Assembly (NCBI RefSeq): GCF_040546025.1
Contig: NZ_JBEPNA010000001.1
Location: 496,001 to 560,000 of the forward strand
Length of the DNA stretch: 64,000 nt
From: Marisediminicola sp040546025
Lineage (GTDB): Bacteria; Actinomycetota; Actinomycetes; Actinomycetales; Microbacteriaceae
Reading direction: 5' to 3'
The number at the start of each line of letters is the position of its first letter. Position 1 is the stretch's first letter. Shown here one piece after another: positions 25,072 through 34,202 of this stretch. The position numbers were made by a program, and so were the translations under genes. The notes below the pieces were generated by a model. The model searched no databases and had not been told where the DNA came from. It saw only the letters and a list, made by a program, of their open reading frames with translations.

Positions 25072-26589
25072 GTGCAGCTCCACCACCTTCGAGTCCACCG
25101 CAGCGATGAGAATCTCGCCCGGGAGGGCCAGCTCGCCTGGAAGATCGCCGAGGTCGCCGTCGACCCGGTCGAGGTCACGCAGGAGGTGACCGAGATGGTC
25201 ATCAACCGTTTCATCGACAACGCTGCCGTCGCGACGGCCTCGCTCGCACGCGGCCCCGTGGTGGCCGCACGCAGCCAGGCTGCGGCGCACCCGGTGTCGA
25301 CCGGAGGAGCGGGATCGAGCGTCTTCGGACTCGCCGAACGCCACAGCCCCGAGTGGGCGGCCTGGGCCAACGGTGTCGCCGTGCGCGAGCTCGACTATCA
25401 CGACACCTTCCTCGCGGCCGAGTACTCGCACCCCGGAGACAACATCCCGCCGATCCTCGCGGTCGCCCAGCACCTCGGCTGCGACGGACAGGCGCTCGTG
25501 CGGGGCGTCGTCACCGGCTACGAGATCCAGGTCGACCTCGTCAGGGCGATCAGCCTGCACAAGCACAAGATCGACCACGTCGCGCACCTCGGCCCGAGCG
25601 CCGCGGCGGGAATCGGCACCATGCTCGGCCTGCCCACCGAGACGATCTTCCAGGCCATCGGCCAGGCGCTGCACACGACGACCGCCACGCGCCAGTCGCG
25701 CAAGGGCGAGATCTCCAGTTGGAAGGCGCACGCCCCGGCCTTCGCCGGAAAGATGGCCGTCGAGGCCGTCGACCGGGCGATGCGCGGCCAGACGAGCCCG
25801 ACCCCGATCTACGAGGGCGAGGACGGCGTGATCGCCTGGCTCCTCGACGGTCCGGATGCCGCCTACGAGGTGCCACTGCCGGCGCGCGGGGAGTCCAAGG
25901 CCGGCATTCTCGACACGTACACCAAGGAGCACTCGGCCGAGTATCAGGCCCAGGCGCTCATCGACCTGGCCCGCCGCTTCCACGAGAACCACCCGGAGCT
26001 GCGCGACGGGCGCCGCGTCGACGCCGTCGTGATCCACACCTCGCACCACACCCACAACGTCATCGGCTCCGGCGCGAACGATCCTCAGAAGTACGACCCG
26101 ACCGCAAGCCGCGAGACCCTCGACCACTCGATCCCGTACATCTTCACCGTCGCACTGCAGGACGGCGAGTGGCACCACGAGCGCTCCTACGCCCCCGAGC
26201 GCGCGGGACGCCCGGACACCGTGGCGCTCTGGCAGCGGGTGACGACCGCGGAGGATGCCGAGTGGACGCGCCGCTACCACTCCACCGACCCGGCCGAGAA
26301 GGCCTTCGGCGGGCGGGTCGAGATCACCCTCGACGACGGCACCCGCATCGTCGACGAGATCGCCGTCGCCGACGCGCATCCGCTCGGCGCCCGCCCGTTC
26401 GGCCGGGAGCAGTACCTGACCAAGTTCCGCACCCTCGCCGACGGCGTGCTCGAGCAGGCCGAGACCGAGCGGTTCCTCGAGCTCGTGCAGCGGCTGCCGC
26501 AGCTGACCCCGGCCGAACTCGGCGGGCTCAGCCTGATGCCGCGCGCCGGCCTGTTCGACCACATCGCCACCCCGAAGGGACTCTTCTGA
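25072..26589 (+). CDS. prpD: 2-methylcitrate dehydratase
   Basis: A 505-residue MmgE/PrpD family enzyme. It converts 2-methylcitrate to 2-methylaconitate or methylisocitrate in the methylcitrate cycle. Family landmarks include the N-terminal EGQLAWKIAEVAVDPVE, the DNAAVATASL segment, the central LDYHDTFLAAEYSHPGDN, and SWKAHAPAFAGKMA. Length is normal. The GTG start follows AAAGGAA. The stop overlaps the prpB start by one base. Confidence 0.94.
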   Translation: MQLHHLRVHRSDENLAREGQLAWKIAEVAVDPVEVTQEVTEMVINRFIDNAAVATASLARGPVVAARSQAAAHPVSTGGAGSSVFGLAERHSPEWAAWANGVAVRELDYHDTFLAAEYSHPGDNIPPILAVAQHLGCDGQALVRGVVTGYEIQVDLVRAISLHKHKIDHVAHLGPSAAAGIGTMLGLPTETIFQAIGQALHTTTATRQSRKGEISSWKAHAPAFAGKMAVEAVDRAMRGQTSPTPIYEGEDGVIAWLLDGPDAAYEVPLPARGESKAGILDTYTKEHSAEYQAQALIDLARRFHENHPELRDGRRVDAVVIHTSHHTHNVIGSGANDPQKYDPTASRETLDHSIPYIFTVALQDGEWHHERSYAPERAGRPDTVALWQRVTTAEDAEWTRRYHSTDPAEKAFGGRVEITLDDGTRIVDEIAVADAHPLGARPFGREQYLTKFRTLADGVLEQAETERFLELVQRLPQLTPAELGGLSLMPRAGLFDHIATPKGLF

Positions 26590-27488
26590 TGCTCTACGCC
26601 ACCACGACCGCCGCCGCCAAGCGCGCCGCCTTCCGCGAGCGCCTCGCGACGGGGGAGCTGCTGAGCCTTCCCGGCGCGTTCAACCCGCTGAGCGCCCGAC
26701 TCATTCAGGACAAGGGCTTCGACGGCGTCTACATCTCCGGCGCGGTGATCAGCGCCGATCTCGGCCTGCCCGACATCGGCCTCACCACCCTCACCGAGGT
26801 TGCCACCCGCGCGAGCCAGATCGCCCGCATGACCGACCTGCCGGCAATCGTCGATGCCGACACCGGATTCGGCGAACCGATGAACGTCGCCCGCACGGTG
26901 CAGGAGCTGGAGGATGCCGGCGTCGCCGGCCTGCACATCGAGGACCAGATCAACCCGAAGCGGTGCGGCCACCTCGACGGCAAGGCCGTCGTCGACGAGG
27001 CAACCGCGATCAAGCGCATCCGCGCCGCCGTCTCCGGGCGTCGCGACCCGAACCTGCTCATCATGGCGCGCACCGACATTCGCGCGATCGACGGTCTCGC
27101 CGCCGCGACCGACCGGGCGAAGGCCCTGGTGGATGCCGGTGCCGACGCGATCTTCCCCGAGGCGATGGCCGACCTTGCCGAGTTCGAGGCGATGCGGGCC
27201 GCTGTGGACGTGCCGATCCTCGCCAACATGACCGAGTTCGGCAAAAGCGAGCTGTTCACCACCCGCCAGCTCGCCGATATCGGGGTCAACATCGTGATCT
27301 ACCCCGTCTCGCTGCTGAGGATCGCGATGGGTGCCGCGGAGCGCGGACTCGACGTTCTCCGCAGCGAGGGCACCCTCGAGCCGGTCGTCGCCGAAATGCA
27401 ACACCGCGCGAGGCTCTACGAACTGCTTGACTACGAGGGCTACAACGCGTTCGACTCGAGCGTGTTCAATTTCACGGTCGCGCGATGA
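26589..27488 (+). CDS. prpB: 2-methylisocitrate lyase
   Basis: A 299-residue member of the isocitrate lyase/PEP mutase superfamily. The catalytic Cys is in the family motif KRCGH (Cys at about residue 126), and the Mg-binding acidic residues are in DADTGFGE and HIEDQ. It cleaves 2-methylisocitrate to pyruvate and succinate. It overlaps prpD by one base at its start, and the prpC frame at its end, showing tight coupling of the operon. Confidence 0.95.
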   Translation: MLYATTTAAAKRAAFRERLATGELLSLPGAFNPLSARLIQDKGFDGVYISGAVISADLGLPDIGLTTLTEVATRASQIARMTDLPAIVDADTGFGEPMNVARTVQELEDAGVAGLHIEDQINPKRCGHLDGKAVVDEATAIKRIRAAVSGRRDPNLLIMARTDIRAIDGLAAATDRAKALVDAGADAIFPEAMADLAEFEAMRAAVDVPILANMTEFGKSELFTTRQLADIGVNIVIYPVSLLRIAMGAAERGLDVLRSEGTLEPVVAEMQHRARLYELLDYEGYNAFDSSVFNFTVAR

Positions 27489-27526
27489 CCTCGCCGACCG
27501 CAGCTGCGCCGCAAAGGAGCGAAACG

Positions 27527-28639
27527 ATGCCTGACCCCGAAATCCGCAAGGGCCTGAACGGTGTGGTCGTCGACTACACCGCCGTCTCCAAGGTCAATCC
27601 CGACACCAACTCCCTTCTCTATCGGGGCTACCCCGTGCAGGAGCTCGCGGCATCCTGCATCTTCGAGGAGGTCGCCTACCTGCTCTGGCATGGCGAGCTC
27701 CCGACGCCGGACCAGCTGCTCGAGTTCGAGACCCTGGAGCGGTCGATGCGGCACCTCGACCACGCCGTCAAGCGCGTGATCGACGAGCTGCCGCTCACCT
27801 GCCACCCGATGGATGTCGTGCGCACCGCCGTCAGCGTGATCGGCGCGCGCGACCCGCGTGCCGAGGACTCCTCGCCGGAGGAGAACCTGGCCAAGTCGAT
27901 CCGCCTTATGGCGGCGCTTCCCGCGATCATCGCGTACGACCAGCGCCGCCGCCGCGACCTGCACCTCGTCGAGCCGCGTGATGACCTCGCCTACTCGGCG
28001 AATTTCCTGCACATGACCTTCGGGGAGGTGCCGGAGCTCGCCGTGGTCAGCGCCTTCGACGTGTCGATGATCCTCTACGCGGAGCACTCCTTCAACGCCT
28101 CGACCTTCGCCGCGCGCGTGATCACCTCGACACTGTCCGACCTGTACTCGGCGGTGACCGGTGCGATCGGAGCACTCAAGGGGGCGCTGCACGGCGGCGC
28201 GAACGAGGCCGTGATGCACGTCTTCGACGAGATCGGCTCGGCAGACCGGGCCGAGGGGTGGCTGGACACCGCGCTCGCCGAGAAGCGCAAGATCATGGGA
28301 TTCGGGCACCGGGTCTACAAGAACGGCGATTCCCGAGTGCCCACGATGAAGGCCGCGCTCGCCACCCTCATCGAGGCCTACGACCGGCCCGATCTCGCCG
28401 AGCTCTATGACCGGCTCGAGGCCGCGATGGGTGCGCGCAAGGCGATCAAGCCGAACCTCGACTACCCGAGCGGGCCCGCGTATCACCTGATGGGTTTCGA
28501 CACCGCAATGTTCACGCCCCTGTTCGTGGCGAGCCGCGTCACCGGGTGGACCGCCCACATCATGGAGCAGGCGGCATCCAACGCCCTGATTCGCCCGCTG
28601 AGCCTCTACAACGGGCCGGAGGAACGCCACATCGGCTGA
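27527..28639 (+). CDS. prpC: 2-methylcitrate synthase / citrate synthase
   Basis: A 370-residue citrate synthase-fold enzyme with the active-site motifs GALKGALHGGANE (His) and GFGHRVYKNGD (His), and an Asp in the PNLDYPSG region. It condenses propionyl-CoA with oxaloacetate. Two ATGs are possible: 27485, which overlaps the prpB stop, and 27527, which has AAAGGAG seven bases upstream and gives the usual N-terminus (PEIRKGLNGVVVDYTAVS). The second is preferred. It completes the prpD-prpB-prpC set. Confidence 0.94.
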   Translation: MPDPEIRKGLNGVVVDYTAVSKVNPDTNSLLYRGYPVQELAASCIFEEVAYLLWHGELPTPDQLLEFETLERSMRHLDHAVKRVIDELPLTCHPMDVVRTAVSVIGARDPRAEDSSPEENLAKSIRLMAALPAIIAYDQRRRRDLHLVEPRDDLAYSANFLHMTFGEVPELAVVSAFDVSMILYAEHSFNASTFAARVITSTLSDLYSAVTGAIGALKGALHGGANEAVMHVFDEIGSADRAEGWLDTALAEKRKIMGFGHRVYKNGDSRVPTMKAALATLIEAYDRPDLAELYDRLEAAMGARKAIKPNLDYPSGPAYHLMGFDTAMFTPLFVASRVTGWTAHIMEQAASNALIRPLSLYNGPEERHIG

Positions 28640-28670
28640 CGAGGTGCCCGCGGCGTGAAAGCATTGGGTC

Positions 28671-29498
28671 ATGACAGTTCCCACGCTCACGCTCAACGAC
28701 GGCAATGAAATCCCCCAGCTCGGCTTCGGCGTCTTCCTCGTCGAACCAGCCGACACCGAGCGGATCGTCCTCGACGCGCTCGAGATCGGCTACCGCCACA
28801 TCGACACCGCCGCGATCTACCGCAACGAGGAGGGCGTCGGGCGCGCGATCGCGGCATCCGGCATCCCGCGTGACGAGCTCTTCATCACGACCAAGCTGTG
28901 GAACGCCGACCAGGGCACGGGGTCGGCGCACAAAGCCATCGACGTGAGCCTCGACAAGCTCGGCCTCGAGCAGGTCGATCTCTATCTCATCCACTGGCCC
29001 ACACCGAAGCGGGACCTGTACGTCGAGAGCTGGAAGGCGCTCGAGCAGATCAAGGCCGCGGGCAAGACCAAGTCGATCGGCGTGAGCAACTTCCTCGTCG
29101 AGCACCTCGAGAGGGTGGAGGCGGCGAGCGACACCATCCCCGCGGTCAACCAGATCGAGCTTCACCCGTACCACCAGCGTCTCGCCGAGACCTCGTACGG
29201 CCATGATCACGGCATCGTCACTGAAGCATGGGCCCCCCTCGGCCAGGGCAAGTACCCGCTGTTCGAGCTGCCCGAGATCACCTCGGCGGCAGCGGCTCAC
29301 GATCGCACGCCCGCCCAGATCGTGCTGCGCTGGCACATCCAGCAGCGCCACGTGATCTTCCCCAAGTCGAACAGCCGCGAGCGGATCGCCGAGAACTTCG
29401 ACCTGTTCGACTTCGAGCTCACGCCCGAGGAGCAGTCCGCGATCGGTGGCCTCGAGCGCGGCGGCCGTGTCGGCGGCGACCCCAACGAGGTGAACTAG
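28671..29498 (+). CDS. Aldo/keto reductase
   Basis: A 275-residue AKR TIM barrel of the bacterial 2,5-diketo-gluconate reductase-like group. The catalytic tetrad is visible: Asp and Tyr in YRHIDTAAIYRNE, Lys in ITTKLW, and His in YLIHWP. The C-terminal NADPH-binding segment is IFPKSNSRERI. It reduces aldehydes or ketones; the substrate is not specified. The start has little leader sequence and only a weak Shine-Dalgarno, so leaderless or weak initiation is possible. Confidence 0.9.
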   Translation: MTVPTLTLNDGNEIPQLGFGVFLVEPADTERIVLDALEIGYRHIDTAAIYRNEEGVGRAIAASGIPRDELFITTKLWNADQGTGSAHKAIDVSLDKLGLEQVDLYLIHWPTPKRDLYVESWKALEQIKAAGKTKSIGVSNFLVEHLERVEAASDTIPAVNQIELHPYHQRLAETSYGHDHGIVTEAWAPLGQGKYPLFELPEITSAAAAHDRTPAQIVLRWHIQQRHVIFPKSNSRERIAENFDLFDFELTPEEQSAIGGLERGGRVGGDPNEVN

Positions 29499-29573
29499 CC
29501 CCCGGGCGGCAGCCGCTCCTGCGGGGAGCGCCCGGTGCGATCCGCCGACAACCGACCGGCGATGGGGTGTGCT

Positions 29574-29601
29574 GCTCGGCGGGGTACGGTCCCCGCCGAG
29601 C
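29574..29601. terminator. GC-rich hairpin downstream of the aldo/keto reductase
   Basis: A perfect 11-bp inverted repeat (GCTCGGCGGGG and CCCCGCCGAGC) around the loop TACGGT, 76 nt after the reductase stop. It has no T-run, so it would be a hairpin-only terminator or an RNA-stabilising structure serving the plus strand. It sits in a 319-nt gap, which also contains the inverted pair at 29625-29741, and no credible gene. Confidence 0.45.
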
Positions 29602-29624
29602 GGAGCTCGCTGGCGTTCGAGCCT

Positions 29625-29741
29625 GTCGCCAAAGTCGGAACCGTCCGCCCCGGCATCCGCGACCCGCCCGCCGGTGCCGGGTTGTCGGACGTTGGAGGCG
29701 GCATGTCCGGGCGACCCGCGACGGACTCCGACTTTGACGAC
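29625..29741. repeat. Imperfect inverted-repeat pair in intergenic gap
   Basis: The arm GTCGCCAAAGTCGGA (29625-29639) is matched in reverse complement by TCCGACTTTGACGAC (29727-29741), with one mismatch. Similarity extends a few bases beyond each side (CCTGTCG against CCTTGTCG, and a shared CCGTC further in). The enclosed 87 nt are GC-rich and have no gene-like signal. The layout, opposed short arms around an unrelated core, parallels the three CATTATTCAGGAG elements, but the arm sequence differs. Confidence 0.5.
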
Positions 29742-29817
29742 AAGGTCACCCCGGGGGCGAGGGGCTGAGCGACGCGGCTGGGTGGTGCGGGGGCCGGATG
29801 CTGCGTGCGAGGCGAGC

Positions 29818-30567
29818 TCAGAGCTCGACGCGCTCTCCGCGCGGGGTGCCGACGAGCAGTCCGGTGCCTTCGAAGGCGGACTCCAGGTCGTCGCGGTTCT
29901 CGGTGAAGTGCTCCCAGTCGTCGGTGTGAAGGCCGACGATGCGGGAGGCGCCGAGCAGGCGTGCCGCGGCGACGGCCTCCGTGGAGGTGAGGGTCAGGGG
30001 AGCAGCGATGCCGGGTACCCTCGCGGCCCCGGCCGACAGCAGTGCGATGTCGATATGGGGGAAGCGTTCGGCGATCTGCTGCACAAGGGGCAGCGAGGCG
30101 TTATCGCCGCTCACGTAGACGGTCGGTTCGCCCGGCGCCTCGAGCACGAATCCCACGACCGGGCCGACCCGCGCCTCGGAGCCGGGCGGGCCGTGCAGGG
30201 CCGGCACCACCGTGACCGTCACCGGCCCGGCCTCGTACGACTCCCAATCGTCGAAGCCGATGACGCTGCCGCCCCACAGGTCGCCGCCCGCCCTCATGGT
30301 GCTCAGCGTCACCGGGCCCTGGGCGATGAGCTCGAGTCCCTCCCAGTCGAGGTTGTCCTTGTGCCCGTGATGGGAGAGCAGCACGACGTCGACGGGCCAG
30401 ACGGCAGCGCGGGACACGGCCGGCCCCCGAGTCTTCACGAGCGTCGTCGACCCCGGTTCGGAGTAGCGTTGCGGCTCATCGAAGGTGGGGTCGGTCACGA
30501 ACCGCAGCCCCGCGTATTCGAGGAGCACGGTCGGTCCGCCGATGAATGTGATGGCTGTCGTAGACAC
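29818..30567 (-). CDS. MBL-fold metallo-hydrolase, UlaG-like
   Basis: A 249-residue MBL protein. The first metal motif is LLSHHGHKDNLD: the usual HxHxDH has Asn in the last position, a variant found in a subgroup of UlaG-like proteins. Later segments include VYVSGDNA and the C-terminal GLHTDDWEHF, which may supply the other ligands. The start is GTG (VSTTAITFIGG). It lies divergent from the DUF255 gene, with only 22 nt between the two starts. Substrate unknown. Confidence 0.82.
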   Translation of the reverse strand: MSTTAITFIGGPTVLLEYAGLRFVTDPTFDEPQRYSEPGSTTLVKTRGPAVSRAAVWPVDVVLLSHHGHKDNLDWEGLELIAQGPVTLSTMRAGGDLWGGSVIGFDDWESYEAGPVTVTVVPALHGPPGSEARVGPVVGFVLEAPGEPTVYVSGDNASLPLVQQIAERFPHIDIALLSAGAARVPGIAAPLTLTSTEAVAAARLLGASRIVGLHTDDWEHFTENRDDLESAFEGTGLLVGTPRGERVEL

Positions 30568-30589
30568 AGCCCGAGCCTACGCTGGAGTC

Positions 30590-32506
30590 ATGGTCAATTC
30601 TCTGGTCAACGCCGTGAGTCCGTACCTCCGATCGCACGCCGACAACCCGGTGGACTGGCGCGAGTGGGGGCCGGAGGCGTTCGCCGAGGCCGCCAGGCGC
30701 GACGTTCCCGTGATGGTGTCGATCGGGTACTCCACCTGCCACTGGTGCCACGTGATGGCGCGCGAGAGCTTCAGCGACCCCGAGATCGCGAGCCACCTCA
30801 ACGAGAACCTCGTCGCGATCAAGGTGGACCGAGAGGAGTATCCCGACGTCGACTCCAGCTACCTCGCTGCGGCCGGCGCGTTCACCGGCCAGCTCGGCTG
30901 GCCGCTCAACGTCTTCGTGACCCCGACGGGCAAGGCCTTCTACGCCGGAACGTACTGGCCGCCGCGGCCGGCCCACGGGCATCCGGCATTCCGCCAGGTT
31001 CTCGACGCCGTGATCGATGCGTGGCGGAACCGCCGCGACGAGGTCGAATCGAACGCGTCGATGATCGCCGCGACCCTCGCCGAGCAGTCCGTTCCGCTGG
31101 CCGGCAACCTGCCGACGCCCGACGCGTGGGCGGGCGTCGTCCGCGAGCTCGTCGAGTACGAGGACACCCAGTTCGGCGGCTTCGGCGGCGCGCCCAAGTT
31201 CCCCGTCGCGCCCGTTCTCGCGTTCCTCCTCGACCGCGATTCGGCCGACGCCCCGGAGAGTGCGGATGCCGCCGCGCTCGCCTTCCGAGCCCTCACAGCC
31301 ATGGCCGCATCGGCACTGCGCGACCGCGTCGAGGGCGGCTTCTTCCGCTACTCGACCATGCGCGACTGGACCGACCCGCACTACGAGCGCATGCTCTACG
31401 ACAACGCCGTGCTGCTCGGCACCTACTCCCGGATGCCGGGCGGCCTGCCGATTGCCGAGGGCATCGCGGGGTTCCTCGGCTCGGTGATGCGGATCGAGGG
31501 CGGCGGGTTCGCTTCGGCCCAGGACAGCGAGAGCACCGTCGACGGCGAGCGTGTCGAGGGCGGCTACTACCGGCTGGACGCCGCCGGGCGCGCCGGGCAG
31601 ACGCCGCCGGCGCTCGACGCCAAGGTGCTCACGGGCTGGAACGGGCTCGCGATCGAGGCGCTCGCCGACGCCGGCACCCGGCACAACCGCGCCGACTGGG
31701 TCGCGCTCGCCCGCAGCGCCGCGGACTACCTGATCGAGCGCCACATCCGCGACGACGGAACCCTCGTGCGGGCCTCGATCGGCGATCGGATCTCTCAAGC
31801 CAAAGCAACCCTCGAGGACTACGGCATGTTCGCCTCCGCCCTCCTGCGGCTCGCGGTCGCGACGGGCGAGGTGTCCTATGCGATTGTGGCGCGCGACCTC
31901 GTTGACGCGTCGATGAGCTCGGATGCCGCGGCGGGGCTCGGTGTGGACGACCTCGGCGCGCACGACCGGGCCGCCGCCGATCTCGCGATCGTCTTTCACG
32001 TGCCCGGCGGCGCCGACCCGGTGCTCGAGGCGCAGGGGCTCACCCTCGCGGTCGACCCGTCCGAGGGCGCCTACCCCTCCGGCCTCAGCGCGATGGCCTC
32101 CGCCGCGCACACGCTGCACCTGCTGACCGCCGACGAGCGGTATCTGCGCGCGGCGAACGCGGCGATGGAGCTGTTCGCGCCCCTCGCCGTGCCGCGCCCG
32201 ATCTCGTTCGGGGCGTCGCTGGGCGTCATGACGCGCCTGCAGGCGCCCGGCACGCAGTTGGTCGTCGTGCGGGGGACGGATGCCGCACCGATCGAGTCCA
32301 TCGCCAGGAGCTGGGACCGGGCCGGCGGAATCGTCGCGATCGTGACGACCGAGCAAGCCGGCGCCTTCGCCGCGGCCGGATTCGAGCTGTTCGACGGACG
32401 GGTCGCTCGCGACGGGCAGGCCACCGCGTACCTGTGCCGGGACTTCGTCTGCCGCCTCCCGGTGGTCGAGGCGGCCGAGCTCGAACGCCAGCTGGCCGAC
32501 GCGTAG
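30590..32506 (+). CDS. DUF255 / thioredoxin-domain protein (YyaL/SPATA20 family)
   Basis: A 638-residue protein. The N-terminal thioredoxin-fold domain (about residues 1-160) has the family signature YSTCHWCHVM, with its CxxC-type pair, and KVDREEYPDVD. It is followed by an alpha/alpha toroid like that of N-acylglucosamine 2-epimerases (ARGD segments such as FGGAPKFPVAPVL, LTGWNGLAIEAL and SAMASAAHTL). Length fits the family, perhaps slightly short in the middle. The family is widespread from bacteria to man, but its reaction is not established. The ATG is 22 nt from the divergent MBL start. Confidence 0.9.
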   Translation: MVNSLVNAVSPYLRSHADNPVDWREWGPEAFAEAARRDVPVMVSIGYSTCHWCHVMARESFSDPEIASHLNENLVAIKVDREEYPDVDSSYLAAAGAFTGQLGWPLNVFVTPTGKAFYAGTYWPPRPAHGHPAFRQVLDAVIDAWRNRRDEVESNASMIAATLAEQSVPLAGNLPTPDAWAGVVRELVEYEDTQFGGFGGAPKFPVAPVLAFLLDRDSADAPESADAAALAFRALTAMAASALRDRVEGGFFRYSTMRDWTDPHYERMLYDNAVLLGTYSRMPGGLPIAEGIAGFLGSVMRIEGGGFASAQDSESTVDGERVEGGYYRLDAAGRAGQTPPALDAKVLTGWNGLAIEALADAGTRHNRADWVALARSAADYLIERHIRDDGTLVRASIGDRISQAKATLEDYGMFASALLRLAVATGEVSYAIVARDLVDASMSSDAAAGLGVDDLGAHDRAAADLAIVFHVPGGADPVLEAQGLTLAVDPSEGAYPSGLSAMASAAHTLHLLTADERYLRAANAAMELFAPLAVPRPISFGASLGVMTRLQAPGTQLVVVRGTDAAPIESIARSWDRAGGIVAIVTTEQAGAFAAAGFELFDGRVARDGQATAYLCRDFVCRLPVVEAAELERQLADA

Positions 32507-32515
32507 CCTTCTCCC

Positions 32516-32929
32516 ATGGGAACACCGCCGAGAATCAGGCAGCTGCGCATCGTCGTGGAGGCCGAAGACTACGACGAGGCTGTCGCCTTCTACCGCGACG
32601 TGCTCGGGCTCGACGAGGAGGCGGCGATCGCCGGCGCAGGGGGAGCCCTCGTGACGATCCTCGAGGCCGGCCGCGCCACCCTCGAGATCGCGAACCCGGC
32701 CCAGAAACGCCTCATCGACGAGGTGGAGGTCGGCCGTCAGGTCGCCCCGCGCATCCGCATCGCGTTCGAGGTGGATGACACGGCCACCCGCACCGCCGAG
32801 CTCGTCGAGGCGGGGGCCGAACTCGTCGCCGAGCCGACGGTGACCCCCTGGCGCTCACTCAACTCCCGGCTCAACGCGCCGGCGGGGCTCCAGATCACCC
32901 TGTTCCAGGAGCTCGACGCGGAAAACTAG
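32516..32929 (+). CDS. VOC family protein
   Basis: A 137-residue glyoxalase/bleomycin-resistance-like protein with EDYDEAVAFYRDVLGLDEE at the N-terminus, RIRIAFEVDD in the second half and LNAPAGLQITLFQEL at the end. It begins 9 nt after the DUF255 gene and is probably co-transcribed. A single-domain VOC protein usually dimerises; no substrate can be inferred. Confidence 0.85.
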   Translation: MGTPPRIRQLRIVVEAEDYDEAVAFYRDVLGLDEEAAIAGAGGALVTILEAGRATLEIANPAQKRLIDEVEVGRQVAPRIRIAFEVDDTATRTAELVEAGAELVAEPTVTPWRSLNSRLNAPAGLQITLFQELDAEN

Positions 32930-32942
32930 CGATCCGGGCAGG

Positions 32943-33545
32943 TCACGGTGCGGCGGTCGCCTCGCGCGCGTCCACCCGGGCGGGAGCCCGAGTCACCGCG
33001 AGGGCGAGCAGGGCGAACCCCGCGGCGAGAAGCCCCATCGCCGCGGTTCCGACCGGGAAGTAGATGTGTCCCGGGTAGACCAGGTACGCGCCGACGGCGG
33101 CGAGCACGAGGCCGGGAACGGCCGCCAGGCGCGCCTGCAGGAACGCCGCGATGCCCGCGACGACGACGCCGGCGATGAGCGCCCAGACGCCGATTCTCGC
33201 GAGAACGCGGGCGATCGCGTAGACGGGACCGGTCGCATCCGCCTCTCCGCCGAGCGCGAGGGCGCCGGCGGCCACCCCGGCGAGGATGTCGAGAGCGGTG
33301 TAGAGGGTCGCGAAGCCGTAGCCGCCGAGCGCCGCGATCCAGCCGAGCCGGCGATTGACGCGCCGGGCAATCAGCCACGGTGCGAGGCCGATGAGCGGGA
33401 ACACGAATATGAGCGCGATGTGCACGTTCCGCCAGTACAGCGCGGTATCGACGGTGAGGCGCATCGGGTGAGTGAGACCGACGAGCGCGCAGGCGAGCGC
33501 GGGCGCGGTCACGCCGAGGAGCAGGAGCAGGCGGGATCGGGGCAT
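32943..33545 (-). CDS. Membrane protein of unknown function
   Basis: A 200-residue protein with about six hydrophobic helices. Arg pairs (ARRVNRR) between helices two and three mark a cytoplasmic loop. I recognise no family. It is convergent with the VOC gene, only 13 nt apart, and is followed upstream by the CoA-binding protein on the same strand with a 51-nt spacer, so it may be the last gene of the metY operon. Confidence 0.65.
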   Translation of the reverse strand: MPRSRLLLLLGVTAPALACALVGLTHPMRLTVDTALYWRNVHIALIFVFPLIGLAPWLIARRVNRRLGWIAALGGYGFATLYTALDILAGVAAGALALGGEADATGPVYAIARVLARIGVWALIAGVVVAGIAAFLQARLAAVPGLVLAAVGAYLVYPGHIYFPVGTAAMGLLAAGFALLALAVTRAPARVDAREATAAP

Positions 33546-33596
33546 CCACCGATGCTATCCGCGCTTCGCTGGGGTTTCGGACGAAGCCCGCCCGGG

Positions 33597-34202
33597 TCAG
33601 CGGACCGTCTTGCGCGAGGTGATCACGCCGGTGTCGAACCCGAGCAGGTGCAGCCCGCCGTGGAAGCGCGCGTGCTCGACCTTGATGCAGCGGTCCATCA
33701 CGACTGTGAGACCCTGGCTCTCGCCGTAGACCGCGGCATCCTCGTTCCAGATGCCCAGCTGCACCCAGACGGTCTTCGCGCCGATCGCGAGAGCGTCGTC
33801 GATCACCGACGGAATGTCGCTCGCCTTGCGGAACACGTCGACGATATCGGGCACCTCTGGCAGCGAGGCGAGGTCGGGGTAGGCCGTGTGGCCGAGGATG
33901 GTGTCGGCGTTGGGGTTCACGAAGTAGACCCGATAGTCGCTCGACTGCAGCAGGTAGGTGCCGACGAAGTAGCTCGAGCGCGCCGGGTTCGGCGAGGCGC
34001 CGACGATCGCGATCGACTTGGCACGCCGCAGGATCGCCAGGCGCTCCTTCGCGTTCGGGCCGACCCAGCTGCGCTGGGACTTCAGCAGCTTCGCGAGCGG
34101 GCTGTTCGCCGGCATCGAGCAGGTGAGGCCGTTGACGAGCTGCGTCGTGACGACGTCCTCGCCGGCCCCGCCTGTCGAAACCGAGTCTGTCGAAACCATC
34201 AC
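33597..34202 (-). CDS. CoA-binding protein (YccU-like), coupled to metY
   Basis: A 201-residue protein with a Rossmann-type CoA-binding domain (IAIVGASPNPARSSYFVG, VYFVNPNADTILG, TVWVQLGIWNEDA, MDRCIKVEHAR). The first 60 residues are a low-complexity lead. The start ATG overlaps the metY stop by four bases, giving translational coupling. In many actinobacteria a protein of this type sits next to MetY, suggesting a role tied to homocysteine synthesis or acyl-CoA sensing, but the function is not established. Confidence 0.85.
   Translation of the reverse strand: MMVSTDSVSTGGAGEDVVTTQLVNGLTCSMPANSPLAKLLKSQRSWVGPNAKERLAILRRAKSIAIVGASPNPARSSYFVGTYLLQSSDYRVYFVNPNADTILGHTAYPDLASLPEVPDIVDVFRKASDIPSVIDDALAIGAKTVWVQLGIWNEDAAVYGESQGLTVVMDRCIKVEHARFHGGLHLLGFDTGVITSRKTVR

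Noticed and set aside
29535..29768. A 77-codon plus-strand frame after the aldo/keto reductase.
   Set aside because: No ribosome site, no recognisable domain, and it spans the hairpin and inverted-repeat pair, which suggests non-coding sequence.
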